This document shows positions 35,903 to 47,200 of a stretch of DNA of 64,000 nt, in pieces (position 1 is the stretch's first letter; every line of letters begins with the position of its first letter). The position numbers and the translations under genes are program-made. Source of the stretch: Lantana camara (lineage: Eukaryota > Streptophyta > Magnoliopsida > Lamiales > Verbenaceae); the NCBI GenBank assembly GCA_037501455.1, contig CM074858.1, positions 74,932,501-74,996,500 on the forward strand, in the 5' to 3' direction. The notes beneath the pieces were generated by a model. It was not told where the DNA came from. It worked only from the letters and a program-made list of their open reading frames with translations, and searched no databases.

Positions 35903-36986
35903 GTTTTGGGTCGGGGTATGCCCCGTGTACTTGTCTATGGTCAATATGAAAACTGGGCCATCTTACATTATGTAAAGAGAGTAGAACTTAGGAAGTGAGG
36001 TTTTTATTTTCATTTTGGAGACAAGCACCCATGGAATAAGAAGGATCCACAAGAAGCACTTGAAGAACGGTGGCCATAAGAAGACCCCTCAAAATGTTTA
36101 GGAGGGTTTCTACTAATGTAATCGATAGGGCGCTTTTCCATTAAATTTTGTACCCTTATGTGATATGAATTGTCTTATGTGGCATGAATGATAGAACTAG
36201 TGATTTGGAGTGGCTCCCAAAATCAGATATAAGATAGGATACCCATGATCATCAAATAATTAGTATCATGCTAAGATATGCCATCTGCTAATTGCTTATG
36301 TGATGCACTTTATGTGAAACTGCATTAACAAGACAATTAAAATTTGGATAACATTATATGTTGGTGAGGTCATTCGAAAATCCCGTTTAAATATTGAGCA
36401 AAATTCGAATAAATAGGTATTTTATCACAGTAATAAAATCCCTAACATTCCATCAATAGGATTTAGGACATAATAAGTGAAACTAATTGCTGTTTCACGA
36501 GTTGTGGGATAATTAGTGTAGCTTATTAACTCTCAGTTTCCTGATTAATTACTTTAAATAATTAATATTTCTTGACCATTTTAGAATGGGCGATGTCTCA
36601 CGAGTCCTGGGTCGTTCCGGACTAAGTTTGGTTGAGATCTTATGATTGATGGGTCCTGCTCAACATTAAAGTAGATATGGATGTCTCACAAGTCGTGGGT
36701 CCATGATTGAAAGATTAGTGATGCAAAAATATTACTAGGAATTCCATGGAGATAGAATCAGCAATTCGTACCCACCTAAAGATTCTAGTAAGAATGCTTG
36801 GGATCCTAGTACCCATTGAGAAAATAAGTTTCTTCTAAAGTCGTTGGGATTTCTAGACTTTCTAAAAATAGTGGGTGAACATATTTCTAAAGACCTTGAT
36901 AATATGTAATCGTTATTATTCAGCATGCTCATGATTTCTCTATTTTTTCCATTTAGGTTGTAGTTCTGTGATTCTCTACAATTGAA
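35903..36986 (+). mobile_element. X (Ty1/copia) untranslated leader
   Basis: Sequence continuous with the X gag start codon at 36987 and unlike the gypsy LTRs. It has no ORF. It contains repeated words around CTCACGAGTC and CTCACAAGTC (36598-36690). X's 5' LTR and primer site are not seen and should lie beyond the nested elements to the left. Confidence 0.6.
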
Positions 36987-36999
36987 ATGGCAACCAAAA
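36987..36999 (+). pseudogene. gag: X gag first codons
   Basis: ATG GCA ACC AAA (MATK), then cut by solo LTR A at 37000. The CAAAA at 36995-36999 is repeated at 43886-43890, and the frame resumes at 43891. Confidence 0.7.
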
Positions 37000-37591
37000 T
37001 GTAACGCCCCGGTTTTTCATTTATACTAATGTGTCGTATTTGTTTATAAATTGCGCAATTAAATTATTTAATTATGTGATTAATTGTTTATAAGTGTTTT
37101 AAATATTTAATTTTAATATAAATTTTTATTAGTTTATTTTATTTCGTTTTATTATTCTATTTTATTACGTTAATTCAAAACAATTAATTTGATAATTAAG
37201 TGTTAATGATAATTAGTTATATCTTAAATTTTGCTAATATTTAATTTAATCTAATTCGTGACTTTTGAAATTAATTGGAATGGAATTTAGTTGTTTCATT
37301 TTTTATAAGCTTAATTGTTATTTTATGATACTAAATTAGGGCGTTAAGTTTTAGGTATCTATTTATTTTAATTTTAGTTTATTTTATAAATATTTGAATT
37401 ATTTGAATTTAATTGAATTCTTGAACTATATGCGCATGTGTGACACGTTTGAGTGACGTTCCTATTTGATTTGAATTCGAAAAATTGTGAAAATTTAGTA
37501 TGTTGTACATTTATGTGTTATAAACATGTCCGTATGCTTGTTTCATGTTTTCGATCTCGTTTGACGTGTTAACGAATTTAATTTGAATTGT

Positions 37592-37637
37592 GGAACCAAA
37601 TCGGGGGCTAACGAGCAATTAGCGCACCCTTGGTTCC
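37592..37637. repeat. 46-bp U3 inverted repeat (A)
   Basis: GGAACCAA ... TTGGTTCC with inner GCTAA/TTAGC; differs from the C copy only in the loop. Confidence 0.8.
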
Positions 37638-38894
37638 GTACGTGATATCTTGAGCTCGGGAACTCGGATTCGAGTTCTGTCAACTTCGTTGAACTCGTAT
37701 CGAAGATTCGAGTTCAATAGAACAAGTCTCATATTTTTCTAAGCCCGTTTTGACCTCCAAACATTAACCGCAACTTGTGACGTCCGCCTAAATGACCACC
37801 TACCACTATTTTAACAATAACTTGAACCATAGTTAACCAAATGGAGTGAAACTTGGACCCAATTGACCCTAACTTAAGACTCTATAATCTCTCTCTCCCT
37901 CAAAATGATCCACACCAAGGAAAGAGGAGAATTAGCTGCAAACTTGGAGATCAATTACTATTCCCGTCACTATTTATTTTGTGAGATTTTGAGCTCCAAT
38001 CTCAACCAAACTCAACCAAATTCAAGGGGTAAGTTTATGACTGTTTGATCCAGTCAATTTTAGTCATTTTGATCCAAGAATCACTGATTTTGAACCATGA
38101 TTGCTTGAGATATGATTATGTGGGTGATTAGTTAGGGCATGAGTTCATTTTGGGAGATCTTGAACATCTTTGCATATTCTTGAGTTCTAAGTCTTGTTTG
38201 TTGCTTCTAGTGGCTCATTTATTTCATATATATGTGTATATTTGTTGGTAGATGGATAATAAATGAGTTGCCTTATTATTCTTAAGATTTAAAGCTTGAA
38301 AACATGAAATATGTTTGAGTTTTGCCCTCCATTTGTTGCCGTGTTGCTGTCAGCTGCATTATGTGATTGTTATGCCTGAAACTTTGCTTGATCTTGATCT
38401 GTGTTGTTGAGAATTATCACTCCATGTCTGCCCTGCTGTTGCTACTTCCTTCCCCTGTTCCGCGACCTGCTGTTGCCGCTGCTCTGTTCTGCAGGCGGGG
38501 AGAGTTTTAAGCTGGAATGTCCCCTGGTGAGGACACCTTCTGCCGAGAGCTTTGACACCTTTTCTACCGGGCCGGGGAAAGTTGAGTGGGGTTTAAACCC
38601 GGGCGGGGAATTCCCTGCTGCGCTGCTGCTTCTCTTCTCCTTCTCGCCTACTACTTCCTTCCTTCAGTTTTGTTGCTGCTGTTCTTTGGCTTGAAGGGTG
38701 ATGTGCGTACGTAAGGTATATGTATATTTACGTGTGTGTGTCTTCATTGTGCATGGTTTTGATATATATATATATATATGTATATAATATGTACGTACAT
38801 GGCTATTGTGCATGTGTTTGTGAACTTAATGCATGGGTTTGTTACTTCATTACTGCAGCCTAGGAGTTTAGGATATATTTAATATATGCATGAA

Positions 38895-38898
<4 letters not shown>

Positions 38899-38942
<44 letters not shown>
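38899..38942. repeat. (AT)n microsatellite in A
   Basis: A long AT run, with shorter ones near 38763 and 39073. No coding value. Confidence 0.9.
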
Positions 38943-38946
<4 letters not shown>

Positions 38947-39470
38947 GTAGGGTATATATGTATATGTATGTGTATTTTATAAATGCATGCATGAATTTTG
39001 TAGTATATATTCAATATATGTATTTTGCATGAAATATACTTATGTATATGCGGTGGTATGCATGTGTATGTATATATATATATATATATTTTTTTTAAGT
39101 ATGGTTTAATTTATTTCAATTTTAAAATTTAATTATTATCTATTTCGCGTTATTTAATTACTGATCATGATTTGAATATTTTTATTTATCTAATTTCTAA
39201 TTGTAAACGTGAAATAGTGCGTGTTACGATCGTTATATATAATTCGTGGATTTATTTGATATAAAATGTGGAGAAATGAATTTATGAGACTAAAGTGGTA
39301 TGATATTATTTCATGAAATGTGACCTTTTAATTGTGGAATTTTATGTTATGACTTATGGACTTAATTTATGGAATTGATTGCTATCTATTTTATGTTTCG
39401 CATATTTAAATGATTGGAATGCCTAATTCGTTTAAATTATAAATTGTTGTTTGGAATTCTTGACTTAAAG

Positions 39471-42163
39471 TGTAACGCCCCGGTTTCCGGATGAACAGGT
39501 AAGCACACCACGTGTGAGTTTGAGCGTAGGTTTATTTTATTTCTTTAATTTTATAATATATTCTTACGTGGCATTCCTAATTTTATAAAATTCATGCAAC
39601 ATTATTTATATCAATTCTTTGAATTCATATCATTGAAAATATTATTTCATGACACGAAAAATATTTATTGCATGAAATAATTATCGAGAGTGTTTTAAAT
39701 TACCCAATTGTCCCTAAAAATATTCAATTTAAAACTTTGGGGACTTGATTGCCTAATCCTTTGAGGACTTAATTGATCATATTTAACACTATGTATACTC
39801 CATTACATAAGCCATAGACTTCAGGGATTAATTGGCAATTTGGACATTTTCACACAAATCTAGGTTGATGAATTACGTAGTATCATCTCCAAGCTTCTTG
39901 GTGCTCATTTCATACAAAAATTTCCCAACAACTTTGCTTCCTCACTCTCGGTTCTCCCAGGGAAAGAAAAGGAAAGAAGTTTTTCTATCAATCATCAAGA
40001 TTTCAAGAAATCTTTCAAGAAATTTGGGAGTTCATCATCATCTTCATCCATTTTCTCCATTTCTTTCATTCCAAGGTTGGATTTGTATGAATTGATGAGT
40101 TGGATCATATTTGGCATGACTAGGGTTTGTGAATTTCATGGTAGATGAACTCTTGGTTGTGCAAAGCATGATTATATGACCATAGCATGAATTATGGCAT
40201 GATTCTTTCATGGATTTATTGGAAAATTGAACTTGATTGATCAAGTTGGCCATGAACATGATAACTTGAAACCTTGATGATATAGCATGTTCTATGTGTT
40301 TTAATGTTATATTAGTGTCTACTAAAGATATATGTATCATATTTCCAGAAGTTAATAGCTTGGCTGATTAAAAATGGAATTTTGGGGGGTTTTGTTTGCA
40401 TTCCCGTAGCCTTCCCCTGTTTTTGCTCTGTTTCTGTAAATTGCAGAAGCAGGGAACGCCCGTTCCCGGAATGCCTTGAGGCAGGGAACGGCCATGTCAG
40501 GTGGGAACGGCCGTTCCGGTCCCCTTTGTAAAATGGGAACGATCGTTCCCATGAATCCCCAAAATCGCGCCAACGATTTCCATTTTTAAAAACGCGCCTA
40601 GCTGGGAACGGCCCTTCCGGCTTCAAGGCTAAAATGGGAACGGCCGTTCCCGGGGTCGGCCGCCTATTTCATTTGAAAGATGGGAACGCCCGTTCCCGGA
40701 ATGCCTTGAGGCTGGGAACGGCCGTTCCCTGTTTCTGCATAAATTTACGTTTTTGACCCCTCGATCCAACGACTTCTTTGACCCCGAATTGCTATAATAT
40801 GTGCTAATATGATGTGAAACGACATGTTATCATACCACATTGCATTTTCATGGTCGTCTCGACACATCTCCACCGTTCGTCATATTTTGGTCATTTTAGT
40901 TCATGTCTCATGTTTATACGTCGTATTTGCACAGGTCACGAGGGCGTGGACGGGGAGCAAGCTCCTTAGAACACTTCTTTATTATATTTGCAAGAAAAGG
41001 TGAGGTGTTGTTTTGGTAAAACGAACCCTATAACCCTTATGTGCTAGTTTTCGGCCAAAGCGTATTATAATTAGGAATGATTTCAAAACCATGAACATTT
41101 CAAGCAAGCAATTCATGATTTCAAGCATGTTTGGCGAGTACATGATTGCACGTGGGCCCGAGGGTAATTCTTGAGCCAACCGGGAAAGCAAGGGCTGACG
41201 GGTAACTCCTGAATTATCCTCACATTATTGGGATCACCCCCGAAACCACTAGGAGATTAGTGGTGGAAGGAGTTCCGTATCTAGAGGGTCATGTCCTCTA
41301 CACACACCATGTCGTGGATAGTCGAGCCTTGCAAACTCGCTATCACCCGGAGGAAGAAGGAGACTGGGGATTAATCCGGCATGTCGGGTTATCCTCGGGT
41401 TATTGCATGATTTCAAGCATGAAATTGTCTATGTGAGCACTAAATAAATTGCATGATCACGTATATATCAAGCAAGCAAGCATGATCACGTATTGTTCAC
41501 GATTGGGAGTTCGGTTGGAGATTGCCCTTGCTCGCCGGGGCCACATGCTCATGACATTGACAAGCATGATTAAATAAACGTGTTAAAATGATTGGTTGTA
41601 ATCTCGGGCAAAGATTAAACTTCTTGAATTATATATCTATTTTATTCTAAAGTCTTCACCCGAGGCTACAACTTGCATGTGACGTGTGATATATATATTA
41701 TTGCCCCTCACTCAGTCTTCGGTAGACTGATACTTCACTTTTCAGGTACCCTTTTAAGCGTGGTCGTGCTAGGCGGGAGTTGTTCGAGTCTTGCATTTTC
41801 ACGGGTGTAGTTTTATACCCTCTTGTATAGTCTTATACTGGTTTCATTTTATGACACTCATTGTCACGTTTTGGATACGTGAATATGTATCTTATTAAGA
41901 GATGATAATGTATTGATAGTTAAGATGGTATCTATAAGTATTTATTCAGTAAATATGGTACCTATATGTACGAATGATTTAATTGCTTCCGCTTTCATTA
42001 TCATGTTCGCTTTGATGTTGTTGGGGAGAGTGTCCCGCCTAGCTCGTCATTTTTATTGTCACCCGTTCGTTATAGTTTTGGTTTATGTATGAACTTTCCA
42101 TTTCATACGTGGATCGAGGCTATAGTGCGGGGGATGTGGTGCTCAGGGGGTCAGGGTGCTACA
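39471..42163 (+). repeat. F, solo LTR nested in A
   Basis: Starts TGTAACGCCCCGG, ends GGGTGCTACA, 2693 bp, flanked by TAAAG at 39466-39470 and 42164-42168. It has its own hairpin TCAGTC/GACTGA (41712-41730), acceptor-like CTTTTCAG (41745), core block (41155-41202) and a large palindrome cluster. Apart from terminal motifs and core it differs from A. Confidence 0.95.
40452..40729. repeat. GGGAACGGCCGTTCCC palindrome array in F
   Basis: Perfect inverted repeats at 40452-40467, 40504-40517, 40533-40552 (20 bp, ATGGGAACGATCGTTCCCAT), 40636-40651, 40682-40697 and 40714-40729, with two degenerate copies near 40484 and 40604. The part at 40452 onward is partly repeated at 40682. Confidence 0.92.
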
Positions 42164-43890
42164 TAAAGTATTATGAACTACGAGTTGAAAGAATGGAAAA
42201 CCTTCGTTTATTGATTAAAATTGATTAATTGACTCGACTTGGCATGATTCATGAAAGGATATGAAACAAATGAGTATGACACCTTCATTTCTTAAAAGTA
42301 CTTGAATGAATAGCTTGTTTATATGCCTTAAATGCATTAATAGTGCACATGAACGTGTTCATGACATAATATCATCTTTTATGCATTCATATCATGTGCA
42401 TAACATGCCGTGCGTCATATATGGTACATTTGGAGTCCTGAGTCTCACAAATTCGTTGCATTGTCCTTTGCACAGTTTGTCTCCCGGGGTGGAGAAATCT
42501 TGATCAACTAGGCACTCGGTAACTCGTATCCTTGTATCACTATGTTCCAGGTGAGGGTGTTTTCGTTCTGGTTACATATTAAACCCTACGACCTTATGTG
42601 ACAAGTTTAACCAAAACCTTATGTATATATATATATATGTTACTTTTAAAGTAGAGTTATCGAGTAAATATTGATCGAGTAAACCCTTTTCAAATGAATT
42701 ATGGAATATGTTATGTTCTTATGAATCAACTGTTTTGGCGAGATTATGCATGTATGATATGTTTACGGGCCCAGGGACTTAGTACATTTGGCTATCCGGG
42801 GAGGCATGGGTCGACGGTGATCCCATGTGCTAGTTCCACTATGTTTTACGGTGATACCGGCCCTCGCTAGGAGGTTTAGCGGGTAATGGGAGCTGAGTGC
42901 CCTTAGGGGAGTCATGAAACCCCATTGGCCTATGTATGAGGTGGTCGGGTCTTGCTAACCCGTCCACCACCCGGAGGAAGAAGGTTGGAACTTCTTTTAT
43001 GATTATGATTATGTTATGATTGATATGCACCGTACGGGAAGGCCGGGACACTGATTGCCCAAACGAATATGTCTTATGATTTGATATATGATCTGAGTGT
43101 ATATTGATATATTGCATGATCACCTATTTAATGTATTAATGATATTTGTCGTGTACGGTCGGAGTTTGGTTGGAGATAATGCACGCTCACTCGCCGAGCC
43201 TTTATGATATGTATGATTTATAAACTTAATAAATTTAATATGATTAGTTGTAAAGTTCGAGCATTGCTTAGCCTTTTTCTTGCCTTTTTGGGAACTAATT
43301 TTAAACAAAACCTTGCTCGGGATTTATGACTTGCATGTGCATGTTTTACATATACGTATATTGCTCCTGCTCACTCAGTCCTCTAGAGACTGACCCTCTC
43401 CCTCCCTAAAACTTTAGTGTGCAGGTTTGTCTTTGGAGTTTCGAGCTAGGCGGAGTTGTGTTGAGTCTTTGAGTCGGTCAAGTTAAGTGAGAAGAGTCTC
43501 TGCACTCGCATATGTATTTAAATTTTGTATGATTCAACTCTGTAAGATTATGAATATGAATCCTTGTGAATTTGTTATTGAATTGCCTGGCCAGGGCTTT
43601 GTTATGAACTGAAAAGAGGCCTGAGGAACCCAAGTCTGCTTGTAATTCGTGTGTTTAATTTCTGCAAGCCTGTGGCCAATGCATGTATTTGGATTTAGAT
43701 TTCCTCTGCTGCATTACGTTTTGTTGGTTGACTATTTTGCAGGGTCTAAGTTCCGCCTAGCTTAGGAGGGTTGTTTTGTTTGTCTCCCATTCGCTATGGT
43801 TTGATACGGGTGCGAACTTCCCATTTCGTTACTCATGTTGAACCATAGTGCGGGGGATGTGGTGCCTCACGTGTGGGGCACTACACAAAA

Positions 43891-44551
43891 ACCCTTTGGT
43901 ATCCATCCTCGAATCTAAGGATAGTTTTAAGGGTAGTTTTAGTTTGGCTTCGGAATCTAAGGATAATTTTAGATTCTGAAAAGAGAAGATATGTTCTCTT
44001 CGAGGGAGAGCCTATCGCTGAAGGCGAGGATCCGACTCGGGCCGAAAGGGACGCGATTTCGAAATGGTCTGAAGATAATCTTCAATCCCGTTGCATCATG
44101 TTGGCCACCATGTCTCCGGACATGCAGAGGCAACACGAGTCAATGGACAATGCTTGGGAGATTTACGACCATCTCGAGTAATTGTACCACCCCAAAGAGC
44201 GTGTTCTAAGGTATAACACCTCTAAGGAGCTCTTTCATCTCAGAATGAAAGAAGGTACAAGTGTCCATGAGCACGGTCTTAATTTTCTTGCTTTCAACGA
44301 GAAACTGACCTCCATGGAAATGCCACTGAGTGAAGAACTCATTGTGGACTTGTTGCTTGCATCGCTTCCACCATCATTCAACCCTTTCGTGCTAAACTTC
44401 AACATGAATCATCCTCATGCTACTATAGCTGAGATGATTAGTCAACTTGTGACTACTGAAGACACGATCAAGGAGGATCGTAAAGTAATGATGGTCACTT
44501 CCTCTTCTGGCTCTTCTAAAGGCAAAGAGAAGAAAGTTCCCAAGAAAAAAG
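43891..44551 (+). pseudogene. gag: X gag, broken
   Basis: Copia-type gag (WLRNLRIILDSEKRRYVL; SKELFHLRMKEGTSVHEH; LLASLPPSFNPFVLNF), the structural protein. The first codons after the A insertion continue in the frame of MATK, then a frameshift near 43945 moves into the main frame. A TAA at 44179-44181 interrupts it where the sense codon was probably CAA. The frame runs on to the Lys-rich stretch KKVPKKK at 44551, where a copia solo LTR splits it. Confidence 0.88.
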
Positions 44552-46483
44552 TGTTGGAAAACATGAATCAGAAAGCAGCGGAAATTTAAAATTTTTCCAA
44601 CAAAAAGATCTTGGACTCGTAATCATGTATCCAAATTCGTAGGGATTAGAAACTTACTTTCTTAATTGTCTTTCTTGAAGCGTTTCAAGCCACCCAAGAA
44701 CGCTCTTCTCGCGGCTTGATCCCCTCTCCTTGGTAAAACACGAATCTTCAAACTTCTAACTTGAAGCTCTTTAGAGATAGTCCACCAACTTGACTACAAT
44801 CTAACTAGTAGGGATGCTAGTTCTCTAGTTAGTGTTTAGGCTTAACCTAGGGTTTCGTTTATCTTGGAGAAAGGATGGTGTTCAACATATGAACCAAAAG
44901 AATTGCCAATTAGCTCTAAGGGGAGCTCGAGCTCCCCTATTTATATTAAAGGGAGGACCGAAAATCCTAGTCCTTATGGGCTAGGACTAGGATTTTGGTC
45001 TCTCTCTCCTATTACTTGATCATCAAGTAATTTTGACTTTGACTTTGAATTCAAATTCAAATCAACTTTCAAGAGAGCTAAAAATATCCAAACTATTTTT
45101 GGATAATTTTATACTTTATTTATTTAAAATAAATAACTTATTTTATCTAATTAATTAATTCGTAATTAATTAACTAGATTATTTTTCTCCAAAATAAGAC
45201 TTTCTTTTTAATTCAAAATTAAACCAAAGTCTATTAAATAACTAATCACATTAATTATTTAACACATAAATAAATATACACATATATTTACACAAGTGTG
45301 AGACACGTGTCACAAGGACACGTGTCACTCACGTGTGGAACCCTCTTTGCCCAATTAACTCGTTTAATCATTTTCAAGCCTTAACTCATGTAACCAAGTT
45401 GTTGTGTGTGACCCTCTAGGTTCTCAATTCAATTAGCAGTGACCCTAATTAATTAATTCACTAATTAATTAATCAGTCCACAGATTAAACGACCATAGTC
45501 TAGCAACAGGTGTTTAACCCCTAGCTGAATTGGAATGTTCGGATTCAACAGAACCTTTAAGTCATTGATTCATGTGAGATACAATCCTCCTACTTACTAT
45601 CTCTCAACCAAGGCCTAGGGTAAGGTAATAATCAGAACCCTAATAATCCGATCTTAAAGCTAAGTGCATTTCATATCCATTTGATCTCAATCCATGAAAC
45701 CCTTTTCTTGATGTCTTGATCTACTACCTTGGCCAAGGACTCCATATGGCATATGAATGACTTACACAATAAGAGATCACCTTGCAAATGCAAGTGTAGG
45801 TCCTTTCTTGATTCACATTCACTGTCATGAATCACTTGTGCAGCCCCAGCATAAGCCTTGAATCAGTTGTCTAAGGCGACACCCTTTAAAACTTATACCT
45901 AATACTACAGAGTTAACTCATAAAGTGACAAGGAACCTCAAGTCTAAGGATCAATTAATCACATCAATGACTCGTGAGATATTTCCTAATCTGGAAGTTT
46001 CCATTTCCTGAAATAGAAACTTCCTTTCCCATTTAGGAATGTTCTCACACTGGGCACCTCAGTGAACTTACTTATTAAAGTAAGCACCCTCATGTATCAC
46101 GCACGTATCAACTATACATTTTGCACCTCCATGAAACAAGGTGGTCCTTCTTAAGGGCGTGATCCTACGAGCAAGCCTTAGAGGAGTCAGGTTGACACTC
46201 CCACTGTCGGTAGGACTCAGCGGCTTGGAGTATTTTACTAATCATGACTTATGTGATATAGGGCTCATTTCATGAACCATTTCACCTAAATGGTAGAGTC
46301 CTAAAGTCATCAGGATTAGGGGAGTTCTTATCCATGCACAGATAAAGTAAACGCATACCAAACAAGAGCATATAAAGAAGTGTTGCCTCAATTCGTTATT
46401 TCATTCAAAGATTGTCTGTGATTACTATAAGGAAAAGCACAAAGCGGATATACAATCGGCTTTCTAGGGCACTATTCCTAACA
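44552..46483 (-). repeat. copia solo LTR inside X gag
   Basis: Minus strand starts TGTTAGGAATAGTGCCCTAG (46483) and ends TTTTCCAACA (44552), 1932 bp, flanked by AAAAG (44547-44551 and 46484-46488). The sequence before its end (CCGCTGCTTTCTGATTCATG) is usual for copia LTRs of this type. It is related to X's own LTR but clearly diverged. Confidence 0.92.
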
Positions 46484-46488
46484 AAAAG

Positions 46489-47200
46489 GATCTTTTAAAC
46501 CCGATGGAGGGGTTAAAAAGAGAAAGGCCAGGAAGAGAAAGGATCAGATAGAGGACGTTTGCCACCATTGTGGCAAGAAAGGGTATTGGAAGAGGAACTG
46601 CCAAGAGTACAAGGATACTCTAAAGAAAGGTGTGTTTATTGTTGAAGTAAATCTATCTATTGATTCTAATTCTTGGGTACTTGATACCGGCTGTGGAGCT
46701 CATATCTGTAATGATGTACAGATGCTAAATGAGGTTCGGCAGCTTGAAGAAGGAGAATGAGTATTGAAGGTTGAGAATGGATCAAGCGTTCAAGCCCAAG
46801 CCATTGAGACGTGTAGATTAGATTTAGGTGACTTTACTTTAGTTTTAAACAAAGTCCTTTATGTACCTTCTATTAATCGTAATATCATTTCCATTCCAAT
46901 ACTTGATTGTGAAGGTTTTGAGACATATTCTTGAAATAGAAACTTTTATCTTAAGAAGAATAAAACTTCCGTTTTGCTTGGTACATTATCTAATGGACTT
47001 TATACAACAAAAGATACTAATATTTTGAATATACAGCAATTCAACAAACGTAAAAGAGATGACAAGATCTCGGCTTCTTTATGCCACGCGCTATTAGGGC
47101 ATATTTCTAAAGATAGGATTGCTAAGTTAACTAATTTAGGATCATTCTATGATAATGAACTTAAGGAGTTAACTCATTGTCAATCATGTCTTAAAGGAAA
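46489..47200 (+). pseudogene. pol: X gag end, protease and integrase N-terminal part
   Basis: Resumes gag exactly after the target duplication. The zinc knuckle is CHHCGKKGYWKRNC: the His of CX2CX4HX4C is Tyr (C-to-T). The protease site WVLDTGCGAHIC is present. In-frame TGA stops lie near 46758 and 46933. The GAG-pre-integrase zinc region (LCHALLGHI, CQSCLKG) follows until H cuts it at 47200. Confidence 0.88.

Larger units (their letters stand above)
38029..43424 (+). other. candidate LTR intron of A (now holding F)
   Basis: CAAGGG/GTAAGTTT donor and TTTAGTGTGCAG/GTTTG acceptor. About 2.7 kb without F. Confidence 0.42.
37000..43885 (+). repeat. A, solo LTR (gypsy-type) in X gag, containing solo LTR F
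   Basis: Starts TGTAACGCCCCGG, ends GGGGCACTACA, flanked by CAAAA (36995-36999 and 43886-43890). There is no internal region, so it arose by LTR-LTR recombination. Without F it is about 4.2 kb. It belongs to the same type as E0, M and C: same start, 46-bp inverted repeat (37592-37637), donor (38028/38029), core block (42767-42818), hairpin (43375-43393) and GTGTGCAG acceptor (43424). Confidence 0.92.

Noticed and set aside
40452..40729. Palindromes as a satellite or origin-like array
   Set aside because: Irregular spacing and location inside a solo LTR with target duplication make an LTR component the better reading.
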